Of a stretch of DNA of 64,000 nucleotides, positions 22,141 through 34,248 are shown piece by piece. Positions within the stretch are counted from its first letter, which is position 1, and each line of letters begins with the position of its first letter. The translations under genes were made by a program, and so were the position numbers. The notes under the pieces are model-generated. The model saw nothing but the letters and a program-made list of their open reading frames with translations. It was not told where the DNA came from and ran no database searches. The stretch is from Chrysopilus asiliformis (lineage: Eukaryota > Arthropoda > Insecta > Diptera > Rhagionidae). The stretch is taken from NCBI GenBank assembly GCA_964034945.1, contig OZ035961.1:29179684-29243683 (forward strand), read 5' to 3'.

Positions 22141-22926
22141 AACACGACTACTATCTATATATTATAAATTCTGTTTTCGATTTTCTAAATCAATACTCAT
22201 AAATAATCTGGGTGGTGGATACAACTTGAGAATGAGAAAGATGTCTGATGTTCTTGACAATTTCGGATGATTTCATTGAAATGAAACACTATAAACCAAT
22301 GATTGGAAATTATAGTTAATTTTCTTAATGTAATTCTCAAACATATTGGGCTCTAAAATTGTGAACCATAGATTCACAAACACAAGTGAAAGCATAATGT
22401 CTCGACTAAAAATTCTTTTTTAATTTTTCTCGATTGTCTAAGTTCGGCAACGCGAAATATTTTGTCCTTGACTATATATTCCGGGACTCAAACTTAGTCA
22501 ATCTTTCATCAAATCAATTCGAGTTTCAAAAGACAGTAAAAATTCACCGAGCCAATTTTAACTAAAATGCGATTGCAGCGCGAATCCAGACGTTTCTAGA
22601 ATTCGGGACAAAGCAAATTGTAGATGGTTTTGATTTTTGAAAAATATACACCAGCTGGATCACAAAATATAGGTCAACCTCCCTCGCGGCAACGCGGGTA
22701 CAATTAAAATTGCACCTCGGGACTCACGAAGGTGCTAAACCATACCTTCCGACCCGACCGGAATCGTAACCCCACTAAATTCAATTCTATTTCATAATCT
22801 CAAAGTTAAAGGAATGGGAATTGGAAGGGAGGGGTAAAAATATACGCGTTAGCTGAAGAGGGGAAGCACTTTCCGTGTAGGAGTCGGCTACGTATCTAGG
22901 TTTCCGTGAAGGAGTCACCTTGCGAC
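22141..22926 (-). other. Retrotransposon 5' leader
   Basis: A non-coding leader between the primer-binding region and the gag start in element orientation. It presumably holds packaging signals, but none is recognisable by eye. Confidence 0.6.
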
Positions 22927-22986
22927 ACGTTGGGAGCCATTTTGCGATGACGTTGGGTGCCATTTTGCGATGACGTTGGGCGCCAT
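22927..22986 (-). promoter_or_regulatory. tRNA-Lys primer-binding site, triplicated 23-bp unit
   Basis: On the minus strand, one base after the 5' LTR, TGGCGCCCAACGT (22985-22973) matches the complement of the tRNA-Lys(CUU) 3' end over 13 nt. It is the first of three tandem units of 23 bp: starts at 22973, 22950 and 22927 on the plus strand, each ACGTTGGGnGCCATT. The second and third copies read TGGCACCCAACGT and TGGCTCCCAACGT, one mismatch each to the tRNA. Confidence 0.8.
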
Positions 22987-25855
22987 TGTTATGACCACAG
23001 GGGATTACACAAATAAGGAGGGTCCTTAGTGCAAGGATGTAGGCAACAAGGGGGGCTTAGCTCGCCGGATGTGGGGGGGTTCTTTCCAAGCACTAAGGAT
23101 ATTTGCGGCCATGACAAAATTTTGCCTACAAACAACACAACGGGATGGTGAAAGGATTGAAGGATAAGGAAGGGATGAAATTTTGAAACCGAATCAAATC
23201 AGCAACGTTTCCATGATTCTCATCTATATTCCAGACTCAAGTAATCCTGGAAAAACCAGGCTTTCGGAAAATCTCTTTCTCATCTCTCATCGTCTCCAGC
23301 CACCCATAAATAAAAACTCTCAGAAATTCATTATACTCCTTTTAATTTATAATATTGAAAACAAGGACGCAATATTCAATATAAAAATGTACAAAAATGT
23401 ATAGCGCAATTGATTAATTGTGGAAATAGTTTTAATCTAGTTATAATAAATTAATAACCTAGGTATAAATAGTTATATTTTAAGTAATTAGCATTAAATC
23501 TAATTAAGAAATATTTTATCCTACCTATAATGTTATCAAATAAGAAATCGCTGAACATTAGCGTAATATAAATTTTAGTACAATGACCTTCGCCACATTT
23601 AACTATGGAAAATAGTATTAATAAATGAAATCTAACATTTAAGGGGGGAGATTTATGTGCACAATAGGGCCCTTTGCTCGCAGAAACCACCTATCTTCGA
23701 AAATCTTACAAAAAAAGATGTGGGTCTGGTTAACACCTGATTTTACACCTAAGCTTTGAAATAATTTAAGTACTAGTAATTTAAGATAAATATAATATCA
23801 GCTGCTAGATGAAATTCTTCCAGATACGCGAAGTAATCAACGTCCGGGTAAAAATGTCGAAGTAAAATTTAGCGTGAAGAAAATTAACGTGGTTGAAATC
23901 AATAATCGACGAACAATTAAATATGTGATTTCAAAACTATGGTTTAAATTAAGGGATAATTTAAATGATGGATAATTTATCTCCTAGGATAATTGATCTA
24001 GTAGTCGACGAAACATATAAATGTGTTTTAAAAACTATGTTTTAATTTAACTAGTTGTATAATTTATAGCCGGGAAAGGGGCACACGTGCCTATCGTCTT
24101 AACCTCAATTCCACGAGATTTTCACACTGCCTAAAATTTATCTAATCACTAAATTATTATTTGGTTAACTCTAGCCTTACTTGTCGTTAAGTTTATTAAC
24201 TTTTGTTGCCTGGCTACAAAACCTGGTCGAGTCGAACGAAGTTTATTCAAGGAGGTGCTGGAGATCCGCCCATATATTTTTGGCCCCAAAGAAAATTCTT
24301 GGTGTTGAAAGAGGTAAATCGCCTGCTTCCTCCGCCATATGGTGATCCTTCCGCCCTTACAAGTAGTGCTATTTAGCTTTTCTAATTTATTCCAGACCAA
24401 GAGCATGTGGTCCTGCAGAAATTTAACCTATGATTTCTTTTTTTCTCTAACTAAAATTTGAAGAATCTTACCCTTTCCCGAAAAACTGCCTAATTTTTAG
24501 CTCCTAAGCACTAATTTTTCTTGTTAACCGATGGTGGAAAACATCGTTAAATAAATCCACTAAACTTAAAACTTTAAATGCAGCAAATTGCTGCTAAAGT
24601 ATCCAAAAAGAAAATGTGCAGTCCTTCTACTTGCTGCTAAATGGAATGGGCAGGAAGTGGAAGAAAGTTCCACGTCGCAAAGAGGAGATTAAACACCCAC
24701 ATATTAATCTAGTACAAAAAATCAACTATCCCATGAATTATTTTCCAAGAAAGGTAGAGTACATTTTACGGTAATAACATTATAAAATTATTAACAAAAA
24801 ATAATGAAAGTGAATTACAATTTAAAAAACTACCAGGTGAGTAGAAATCGTAGATAATATTGTCTATCGCATTTATCCCAAAAAATTCAAATTTCCAATT
24901 TCATTTCAGTATGCAAAAAAAATGATAAGATGCAATCAAAGATCCAAATTAAAACAGGCCAGCAAATCACTATTATACGCAGGTGAGTTTGTTTTATTTA
25001 AATTTGGTTTATCTTTCTTGTGATATTTGCATGTAAGAAATTCTCGTTATTCACCATGGTAAAAAAAAACCGTCATGAAACTCTCATGATATTTACTGAC
25101 ATGATAAAATAACTATCGTGATGATCAAATATATAACAAGAGATATTGACAATTTTTGGATTTGTTTTCTTTGCTATTCGTTTTTATTGCTTACTGTTTT
25201 GCCTTATTGTTGTTGTTGGGTTTTATTTTATCGCATCAACTTTATCAGTGCCATTTGATGACATCAAAAAGAAAACCAAAATTCTAAATGGATGGTAATT
25301 GTTGTGACGTTTTTAAAAAAATTGTGAATTTTTGTAGTTATAGTACGGAATTGGTGTCGGAAAAAATGTTAAATGTTGATACAAATGGTCCGGTCTATTA
25401 GTTTTAATTAATTGGTCTTAATGTTACTATAACTCAAATGCTTAAGATTTTAAGTTTATTCTGTGTGTTATTTTGGTCATAAGTGCAAATGTCAGATCTT
25501 CTGGGTTTTGTTGTTTTTTTGTGTATCGTAATGCATGCATTCGGTGTAAAGAAAAATTTGTGTTTTAAAACTGCTAGCGAAAACATTAGTGAATACCTTA
25601 ATTAAAGTTTGTGTTTTAATTTTAGGCAACTTGTGGGAAAATCAAAAACAAAAGTCGTGGCTGCCGCATCGAGGATTTAGATGAATCGGACCGAGGTGAA
25701 ATCGTTTTGGATTTTGAAATGAAAGGGACTCCAACAAGTTCACAGACAGACGAAAGGTTCGGTGAGCCCCTTCGAAGGGAAGTAAAATCTTCTCATCTAA
25801 ATTTCGGTGATTTACTAATATTTCCTCTTTTTCAATTTTTCAGGTAGCTGCATCA
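22987..25855 (-). repeat. 5' LTR (in element orientation)
   Basis: 2869 bp, identical by eye to the LTR at 13672-16541 apart from one T missing near 25830. In element orientation it should hold the promoter. Its outer end is followed by the AACT target duplication. The antisense splice-like chain is repeated here at 24804-24836, 24910-24982 and 25626-25684. Confidence 0.95.
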
Positions 25856-25859
25856 AACT
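25856..25859. repeat. Target-site duplication (right) of the LTR retrotransposon
   Basis: AACT directly after the LTR end GCATCA, matching 13668-13671. It is followed by ACACCAGGGTGTTAAGGA, the continuation of repeat family A. Confidence 0.9.
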
Positions 25860-26430
25860 ACACCAGGGTGTTAAGGATAATAAAGATTTTGATTTCCGCA
25901 TGTCTGTCCGTTTGTCCGTGAACTCCATACCTTTCGAAAGGATTGAGCTAGAGACTTGAATTTTTGTACAGTTGCCTTTCTCGTAAATGACAAGGCTAAG
26001 TACAAGTGAATCATTTTTTACAATTTTCTCGAAAACTGCGAGTCGTTTTAGAATATGATTTTACAATCGGACCACCCCTTCCCCCATCTCCTGTACAAAT
26101 GATTTTTTTTTTTCAAATAAACATTTTGTCTGTCATCATAGAAAGTATTTGACTATTGGCCCTGGCAACTGTAGCTTTTCTTAAATTTTTCTAAAGTAAT
26201 CAGTTAATAGTTCGAAATTTATAGTTGCGTATCTAATAAATGGCAAGGCTAAATTCTTTAACGGGCGAAATCAGACCACCCCCCCCCCCCTCTTCTTCCA
26301 GCACTTTTTGTCTTAACAAGTGCTTTTCAAATACTGAATCGGTTTCAACAGCACAAAATTTCCTGTACATTACGCTGTAATATAATTCCGAAAATGTAAA
26401 AATCCTTGCACCTTTTGGATAATTATTAAT
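25860..26430 (-). repeat. Interspersed repeat family A, copy 1, right part
   Basis: It resumes after the retrotransposon with 'acaccagggtgttaagga', 'atgtctgtccgt', 'tttcgaaaggattgagct' and 'tttctcgtaaatg'. It continues to 'tatttgactattggccctggcaa'. The same order occurs at 38600-39395 and 56241-56760. A poly-C run lies at about 26279-26290. No protein is encoded. Confidence 0.65.
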
Positions 26431-26465
26431 TTTTCTGAATAATCTGATTAAAATTTTAATATAAG

Positions 26466-26925
26466 GGGTCTTTCAACAAGGACATAACAATTTTGTATTT
26501 TAATAAAAACGCACCTTAAAACTTTTTTTATGATCTGGCAATGCTAAAACGTCAATCAAGGTTTACATTTTTATCATGGTGAAGTTCACGAACGAACAAT
26601 GCCACACAGCTGGTCAAACAAATGATCTATCGAAGGATAAGTTCGGTAATCGTGTAATCTCGAGAAATGGTCCGGTCGAATGGCCACCTCGCTTATGCGT
26701 TTTAACGCCCTTGGATTTCTTTTTATGGGGTTATGTTAAGTCGTTGGTTTATGCCAACAAGCCAACAACGTTAGAGGAGCTCAGGAACAATATCGAACGC
26801 GAAATTGCCAACGTTCCGCTCGGTATGTGTGGAGGAGTGGTGGAAAATTGGCTCCATATGAACGATGTCGCTCATACGGCCACCATAGAGCTTCGAAAAA
26901 AAACTTTTTTTTTCTCTTATTTGTT
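26466..26925 (+). pseudogene. mariner-type transposase remnant, internally deleted
   Basis: The terminal repeat GGGTCTTTCAACAAGGACAT is followed by a frame from 26576 that starts MVKFTNEQ. After a deletion it resumes with NGPVEWPP, LTPLDFFLWGYVKSLVYANKP and a short C-terminal piece ENWLHMNDV. These are signatures of an insect IS630-Tc1-mariner transposase; LDFFLWGY surrounds the last catalytic Asp. The first two catalytic acids are lost and no right terminal repeat is seen, so this copy cannot move itself. A second derivative lies at 62368-63169. Confidence 0.8.
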
Positions 26926-26944
26926 CTTAGAAATGAATATTTAA

Positions 26945-28239
26945 AAAACGCACAATTTTCGCACAATTTTTGGTTTTTAACGCAAACTTTCTCCTTTTGA
27001 ATGTGGCTGATAAATGACACGCAGTAGAAATGTTTATTTTATTCAAAATAATTTGAATTCTGGTAAAAATACCTTATGTTAAGAAATTATTAGCTTGTAG
27101 CAGCAAAATGAATTATTAAAAATACCATAACTCCACTTTGCATTAATATTTTATTACGGAATATTGAAAAATTAAAGGATCTAATGTGGGTCAATACCCT
27201 TACATGTACGACTCATCGTTTTTCCATGACTTCATATATGAAGTGGATGAATCTCACTTCTAAATCAAATATCGAATATTCTGTTATAGGAGTGTAGTAT
27301 ACCTAAGAGCAGTTACGATTATGATTTAGTATTTTTGTGTGCCTACCATGTAATAATATGATGTAACTATATTATAAGAGGGAAAATTGCTAACATAGCA
27401 CGAACATGTTCCAATTTCGTATCTCATTCGACGCAATTCAGGCATCAAGCAATACCATATAATTCAATATCGATACTATACAAATATGTGTTATTATTTT
27501 CGTCCTTATCGATGGTGGTTGAATACTTTGGTTTTTGCTTTCAATACTGTTAATTCATTGTTTACGAAACCCTCAAGGAGAGAATTTTGCTACTTTTGTT
27601 TACTATTGGCTTAAAAGGATCATATTTTTCATGTGTACATTACAATTCCCTTTATTCACCAATATTTTCGTTTACTTACTTTTTCATAAAATCGTAATTA
27701 TTGTTGGTTGCTGCTAGTCTGGTTATTATTCTTCTCGAACTTTTATAGGAAACATAGCGAAGAGTTTATTGATTACAGATTTGTATTGTTACAAAATCAT
27801 TTACAACTAATGGATGATAAAATTGTATTCGTTTACACATCACATCAAAAATAATATTTTTGTATATGTATTGGTGGGTATATGAATATAAAATATGCAA
27901 TGCATCAAAAAGTTAAAATCCGTTGGAAAAAAATGTAATTAAAAGTTAATAAATTATTATTACAAAAAACTTCATTCCCTGCAGAATATTAATGTAATAT
28001 CGTAGATATTCGATTGTAAAGTTTAAAATATTTTCATATTTTAAATTTGAAAATCGAATTTTCACTAATAAATCATGAAAGCTCACTTAAATTTGCTACT
28101 GGTGTTTTATTCATTAAGATTGATTTTTTTTAAATACAGAATTTTAATATTATGTTGTGAAGACGAGGATTTCGATATGCAATTACAAAATTATCCATTG
28201 GTTTGAATTGGTTCACAAATATTTATGAAAATTAACATA
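26945..28239. other. Gene-free AT-rich stretch
   Basis: No gene, bounded element or clear repeat recognised. A 60-codon frame at 27535 is hydrophobic but has no other support. Confidence 0.45.
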
Positions 28240-28247
28240 GATATGAG

Positions 28248-29370
28248 CAGGGCCCGGATATTTAAGGCAAAAAGGCATTTTGCCTATTTTGCTTTTTTCG
28301 TTCATTTTTGTATAATAACTGCCTTTTAGGCATTTTTGCTTATTTTCCCACTTTTTCGACCATTTAGCCTTTTTTTATGCCTTTTTTAATAATTCCGATC
28401 TTAAAAAGATTTATAAATTCTTAAATACCCATAAAAATTATCGTTTTTTTTTTTTGATTTGGCAATGCCTATATTGATGACAGTTGTGCCAATGTGCGAT
28501 CAGTTTAGTTTTGGTAGTAAATTGAAAACTTAGAAATGCCAAAAATCACACGAGAAAACCGCCTTATACTCGTGAACCTTGTAAATACATTTGGCAAAGA
28601 CTGTTTCTCGACAGACGGGAGTTTGCTTTTCTGCAATATTTGCGAAAAAGTAGTGAATCATTCAAAAAAGCATTTTGTGACACAACACATAAAAATTGCC
28701 AAACACAGGAATTTATTGCAGAAAGCAAGTTCAAAAAAAGTCGCGTTATTCAAAAATGCAATCAGCAGAACAAGCGACTCATCATTTTCTAAAGATTTAT
28801 GTATGGCATTTGTTAAGGCAAATATTCCACTTTGGAAATTGAATAATAATATTTTGAAAGAGTTTTTTCAAAAATATTGTCATGAAAAAAATTCAGATGA
28901 ATCAAAGTTACGAAAGAATTATTGGAGACCTGCTTTTTAGAAACAATTTCGCGGATTAGAAAAGAACTTTTAGGTAAGTTTTAGTTCACTTAATTATTTC
29001 TTGCAATCAGTATTAGATCCGTATTACCTATTATAATTCTCAATGCACCTAAAGTGACGTCACTATAACAAGTTGTAGGTAAAAAGCAGCGAACACTCAT
29101 ATTACTTAAAGGAAGTGAGACTCTTTATACGGCTATTAGCTTTTTATATATTTTTTTAAATTTATTTATATGAATTTAATTTATCTGAAATTATTTGCAA
29201 GCGTTCAGCGTTCAATTTTGTGATACATGATATGTAATATTCGTGCAATGAAAATGCCTTTTGGTTAAATAAATGCCTTTTGTTGAAAAAATAATGCTTA
29301 TTCAGTCTTTTATACTGCCTTTTTGCCTGCCTTTTTTCGCATTTTATAAGTGCCTTAAATCCGGGCCCTA
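28248..29370 (+). mobile_element. hAT-family element
   Basis: A perfect 8-bp target duplication, GATATGAG, flanks it at 28240-28247 and 29371-29378. The ends are CAGGGCCCGGATATTTAAGG and (complement of the right end) TAGGGCCCGGATTTAAGGCA. The 1123-bp element encodes a short BED-finger protein related to hAT transposases. Repeated 'gcctttttg' blocks fill the subterminal regions. No RNase-H-like core or dimerisation domain is present, so it is a deletion derivative. Confidence 0.88.
28536..28940 (+). pseudogene. hAT transposase N-terminal fragment (BED finger, CGGBP1-like)
   Basis: A 134-residue frame with a zinc-finger pattern FCNIC ... HFVTQHIKIAKH near residues 31-60. It is followed by FSKDLCMAFVKANIPLWKL and an FFQKYCHEK segment. 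This arrangement is typical of the N-terminus of hAT transposases and the derived CGGBP1-like DNA-binding proteins. Near the end, after KNY, the reading shifts: a neighbouring frame continues protein-like (ETISRIRKELLG) past the stop, indicating a one-base frameshift. It could still make a short DNA-binding protein. Confidence 0.7.
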
Positions 29371-29419
29371 GATATGAGGGTTAAAAAGTTCACAAATATT
29401 TACGAAACGTTACATCGTT

Positions 29420-29664
29420 ACACTCAGAAAAATGTCCAGGTCAACTTTTTGTCAGGTTAACTCTGACCTTACAGAGGTGTCTGTAAGTCAGCTAGCGGTC
29501 AGAGTTAACCTATCTAAGGTCAACTCGTGCAGCTCCCAATGCCCTACTTCACCTGCTGGTGGCTTAATTTCAGAATTTCTCCGACCACAGGTCAACTCAG
29601 TTTTACTTGCCCATATGCAGGCGAACGCGCGCTGCCCGAGGCCAATTACGCCGTTTCTGAGTGT
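29420..29664. repeat. Inverted-repeat element, family E copy 1
   Basis: It is bounded by ACACTCAGAAA and TTTCTGAGTGT. The interior has repeated AGGTCAACT and GTTAACCT motifs and a GC-richer stretch 'caggcgaacgcgcg'. A related segment lies at 33025-33210. No target duplication was found. Confidence 0.55.
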
Positions 29665-29765
29665 ATGATGGTTAAAAAAAATGTAAATTCATCTTCAAAC
29701 AACAAAAAAAAATTAGCCGCCAGTACAGAAAAGGAAAAAATATGAGAGCGGCGAACAGTTGTATC

Positions 29766-29925
29766 AAAATTTCACTTTGAAGTCAAACTTTTCAATAAGA
29801 TTTTTTCGTATCGGATTTTGATGTGTGGGAGTTTTATGTAGAATCATATCCTAAATAACTCTTGTTCTTGCACTTTTTTGAGAAGATGCGCCGTTTCTGT
29901 TTACTTTTGCCGATTTGGTTTAACC
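29766..29925 (+). repeat. Interspersed repeat family B, partial copy
   Basis: It matches part of 39744-40352 and 46092-47057: 'tttgaagtcaaactttt', 'ggattttgatgt', 'gggagttttatgtagaatc' and 'cttgcacttttttgagaag'. It lacks the microsatellite and 3' end. Confidence 0.7.
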
Positions 29926-29966
29926 ACAAAGAATTTGTTATAACAAATATTTTATCTTCGCCTTAA

Positions 29967-30085
29967 CCCATTTCTTGCCAATGGTGGATTTTTGCACCGG
30001 TAACTTTGAGCAACTTTGAGCCTTTTTGTTACCACATAGGAGTCAAAGTTGCTATTATGGAATACAAATTGTGGCAAGAAATGGG
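29967..30085. mobile_element. MITE, piggyBac-like (TTAA)
   Basis: Perfect 14-bp terminal inverted repeats CCCATTTCTTGCCA lie between TTAA at 29963-29966 and 30086-30089. The total length is 119 bp, with no coding capacity. Confidence 0.8.
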
Positions 30086-30089
30086 TTAA

Positions 30090-33020
30090 ACATTCGGTTA
30101 GCTCAATTCGCGACATCCCTGATAAATGCATCTTAGGTGTAAACCTATGTTTTCATATAAAATCGTCCGAATAAATTCAAATTTCGACAACTTTTACTAA
30201 GTGATTTTATATAGCGGTAGATGAATAAAATTCGCGAAAAAAAATCTGAATAAAATTCGCGGAGAAGTTCACGAAAAATCGCAAGTGTAAACGAGGCTTT
30301 AGTACTTTTATCACTCTATAATTCCGACAAATGGGGATGCGGGAGGAAAAAAGTATAGCTACAATTCGTTCGAGGCTTCGGACTGACCGACTTAATCATA
30401 TTCTCCTTAACTAACTTAATTGCCAAATTTCATTAATTTCCGCCAGAGCTTAAATGTCTCTGAAAATACGGAAATATTGAAAATCGCCGCTTTTGAACAA
30501 ACCACCTACGCACACACGTTACTCTTTTAATCTATATACAGTTCACTAATACCCCTTTATATACACATTATGATTTAATTTCATTTGTGAATAACATGTA
30601 CTTGTAATAATTTGTTAAAGAGAATTCATAATTTAAAATACCGACCCAGAAATTTTTCGTTTATTTCCTCAAAATAGTGATTTATTTCCTCAAAAATATT
30701 CAGCAATTACACAAACTGCGGAAATATGGAACTGAAATGTATAAACTAATACACGTATATAACTACACTCAATAGATGATACTGAAGAGCTTAATGTGAA
30801 TATGTGAATTTAGCTTCGTTAAATATGTGAAGTGAAATAGCAAAGCAATCTGTCAAATTATCTTGTTGTGAGGATAATTTTTTTTTTCGCTTTCACTTTG
30901 ACTGATGTGTGAAGGAGCCCAGCCCCATATTTTCAGTATTTTTCACAATTCTGATTGAAATTAAAACCGGGCCCTTGAACATGCGAGCATATCTGGGTGG
31001 CGTTGAAAGTCCCAAGGAAAAATTACCAACTGGCTCTTTTGTGGAATAAATGAGCCTCAAGACTGGCAAAAGCAAAAACGAAAAAAAACAGATATTAGTA
31101 TTGTGCAACTATAGGGGTAGACTCCCTCTTGATGTGTAACGACATCTATTAATGAGTGTGCTGAATTATTTGCGCTTTCATGTTAAATGGGAAAAAGGTG
31201 TCTTCTCCCATTGTTATTACTGCCATGGATATATGTAGCTGAAAGCCTATATATTGTTATGTTGAGTTGCTATGCTTATTTTGTTGTGTGATGGTTCGGT
31301 ATTTTGGAGTAAAATCGTATAGCGTGCCAGGGTGTGACACATTATCATTACTATGAAGTCTAAAGCCAGTCAAATTAAGTCAGAACGGGACTATACACAC
31401 AATCAACTCCTAAGAGGCATCTATCTTAACGTCCCGAATATAACGCATCAAATTCATACAAAATATTAGTATATTTCGTCCCACGTATCTATACTTCTTT
31501 TGTACATCTATAAGGAAAAAAGCGAAAAAAAAACAACACAACAGGAACTCCAACAATGGTACGCGTTATTCAACACCCTATAGCCTCCTACCAAACGAAA
31601 TTAGACACTTGCACCCTTAGCACAACCGACAACAACAACAGCGAATACTCTATTCCTATACTCACCCTATGGGAGATTTTTTGGAGTGAAAAAGCTTTTT
31701 GTTTGATATTTTCATGACTTATGGGGAAAGAGTTAACTCAGGGGGAAACGACTTCCATGAATCATTTAAAAGGAATTTTTTAGGCTGTCAGAAGCAGAAA
31801 CTTTGATACTCTGGTGATGGATTGTATGTTTCACCTCTTGAACAGCAGCTTCTCGTGGTTGTATTAATCCGTGTTTATGTACGATGAAGTTTTGAACGTA
31901 TAAAGGTCTCAGTTCTGGCAGTTATGCTGGAAAAATATGATGGTGAGATCAGGTGAGGGTTGAAGGTGTGTTTACTCGATTTCAACGCAAAGAAATTTTA
32001 CAAAAATATTTGTTTTCTTAAAGTTAGTAACGTTTGATGTTCTACATAAATATACAACATATACATGTGTATATGCCTATACAAAATATGTATGTATACG
32101 TGTATTTTGTACCTTTTCAAATATCAACGAATCAATTCCTTTCACCAGTAAAACAATTTCATGAAAACATTTTTTTTTTCATCCCTAAAATATGGATGGT
32201 GGTGGCTGGCCAGAATTGGGGAAACCTGAGAAAAGTATTTCCATTATTATTTTTCCTATAAATAACATTTTGTTTTGTCGGTCCCTCGGTTTGGGGATGA
32301 TCATGTGTTATGCGTTGCTGAGAATACCACATGAAATGTTTTTATGCTACCTGCCTGCCTGTTAACAAGGGATAACATTTTTGAAATAGAAGAGTTTAAA
32401 GCATTTATAATTTTGGTTGCGTGTGAAAGAATGCCGTAGGTGACAATAATGTTACATAAAAAAATAAATATCCAATGTAAATGAGAAGAATTTGTCTGCA
32501 CAATAACATGTTGTGAAATTGTGAATGTTTTTCACTCGCCACACCCATTGTACAAAAAAAAAATGTGGCCGACATCAAAAAAATATGACAAATTTTTGGA
32601 ATTTTAATTGGACACCTCTTGGGACTAGACGAATTATATGTTTACCATATTTAATAACTTTAAAACTGGGACATATGAGATACTTTATTTTTCACCTTTA
32701 AAAATTTATTCTTCTTCGAATCATCTTTAAGGTTTAAAATGTTATTTTAAGCTGTAGCTAAGGTAACCATATGTTTTGGAGATAATAAAGGACAAATCAA
32801 ATTTTTTGTGATATTTTAATTTGCCCATCATGTGACGTTACCGTTCAAGGTTTATTTTTTTAAAGCTATTTTGAGATACGCAAAATTTGATTTTTTGTTA
32901 GATATTTGGAAATTTATCTGGACAAAGGAAATATCAAATCACGATTGTCTTAAAGCTGAAATAGGAAAAAGAAGTGTGGCACAGAGGAATGTTTTTCTTA
33001 CAAAAGTACTCCAGAGGGAG
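30090..33020. other. Gene-free stretch
   Basis: No gene or bounded element recognised. Short frames at 30893, 32034 and 32832 have no motif. The sequence appears mostly unique within the window. Confidence 0.45.
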
Positions 33021-33024
33021 AAAT

Positions 33025-33210
33025 TCTTTAAAAAAAAGTGCTGCAGGCCTAATTTTCGAATTTCTCCCGCCACAGGTGGAAACACAGGTTTAAAAAAAGT
33101 TAGCCTAACACAGGTGAACGCGCGCCTAGCATAGGTTAAATTTCCCTGCAGGAAGCCAGTTACGCTAATCGCAAGTTGACGGCTTTAACTCCATTTTTCT
33201 GAGTATAGAT
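33025..33210. repeat. Inverted-repeat family E, partial copy 2
   Basis: It shares 'cgaatttctcccgccacagg', 'caggtgaacgcgcg' and the terminal 'tttctgagtat' with 29420-29664. The left end is missing. Confidence 0.5.
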
Positions 33211-33519
33211 AGTAAATATTGAGGAAAAACCGACGAGTACGGGAAGGCTGAAAGAATAACACAAATTTTATTTTATTCCCGTTTTTTCTTCGGGAAACTT
33301 TGTATTAGATGTTCTAAGGGACGTTGATCACGATCCTGATTTTGAAGTTTTGAAATTCGAAACGGAAAATCTTGAATGGGTGACAAAAAAATCTCTTTCC
33401 CACCTTTTTTTATTGCAAAAATGACCAATAAGAAGTTTACGCGGTGGCATTCGTAATCATGTAAGTCGACATGTTACAAAAAGCATCTATTATTTTGCCC
33501 CTAGGCTGTCTTTCCAATC

Positions 33520-34248
33520 AGTGCAGTTTTTATTTTGGTTGAGGACCTTTTGGAAATTTCTAGTTTCATCCAATGTAGCATTAACAGCCACCGAATTGCA
33601 GGGCAATGGTGAGGAATCAATGAAATTTTCTGTGATTTTTACGAAAAATGCCTTTGAAAAATCACAAGGAAGTTCATTCATCCCTCACCATGCAATTACT
33701 AATGCGGCAGTCACACGACGCTGTTTTGCCAGCGCTGCTAGATATTGGGTTAGTAGCGCTGGCAAATAGCAACAGCAGGTAGCGTACTGAGAGGGTTCAC
33801 ACGATTTATAACTTAGTAGCGCTGGCAAACAGCAAAACCGTCGTTTGACATTTGAATTTGGGCGATTTTTAAAATAATAAACGTAACACACAAATTTAAA
33901 TAAATAAACGTAAAATAAAAACTTACAATAAACAAACTTTACCACTTATCAGACTTTTGACAGCTCAGTAACTATGCAACAGGGTCACGTGATCCCTAGT
34001 AGCGCTGGCAAAGTAGAACGGTCTCTACTTCAATAGCGCTGCTAAAATCATCGCGCTGCTGCTGTTAGTAGCAGCCTACTAGGGTTCACACGGTGCTGGT
34101 GAAACGGCTGCTAACAGCCAAACAGCTAGCAGCGCTGGCAAAACAGCGTCGTGTGACTGCCGCATAAGTGGCTATTGAGACAATATATGGATGAAACTAG
34201 ACACTGTGCATTTTCCAAAAAGTCCTCAAACAGAGTGAAAACTGCACT
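33520..34248. repeat. Outer inverted repeat enclosing a MITE
   Basis: The left arm at 33520-33575 ('gtgcagttttt', 'gttgaggaccttttggaaa', 'tagtttcatcca') is complementary to 34187-34248, with small gaps. A Harbinger-like element sits between the arms, so this is an older foldback structure invaded by a younger one. Confidence 0.6.
33703..34164. mobile_element. MITE, PIF/Harbinger-like (TAA duplication)
   Basis: Long inverted ends start TGCGGCAGTCACACGACGCT, with more than 35 bp complementary. It is flanked by TAA at 33700-33702 and 34165-34167. The 462-bp interior repeats the motif 'tagcagcgctggcaaa' in both orientations. No coding capacity. Confidence 0.78.

Larger units (their letters stand above)
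13672..25855 (-). mobile_element. Complete Ty3/gypsy-type LTR retrotransposon
   Basis: The 12,184-bp element has LTRs at 13672-16541 and 22987-25855, gag and pol on the minus strand, a tRNA-Lys primer-binding site and a 4-bp target duplication. Domain order in pol is protease, reverse transcriptase, RNase H, integrase, which defines Ty3/gypsy. There is no env-like frame. The LTRs match over almost their full length, with one T-run indel noticed by eye, and both large frames are intact, so insertion is recent and the copy may be active. Very long LTRs and a tRNA-Lys primer recall the Osvaldo/Ulysses group of flies; that placement is inference. Confidence 0.95.
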
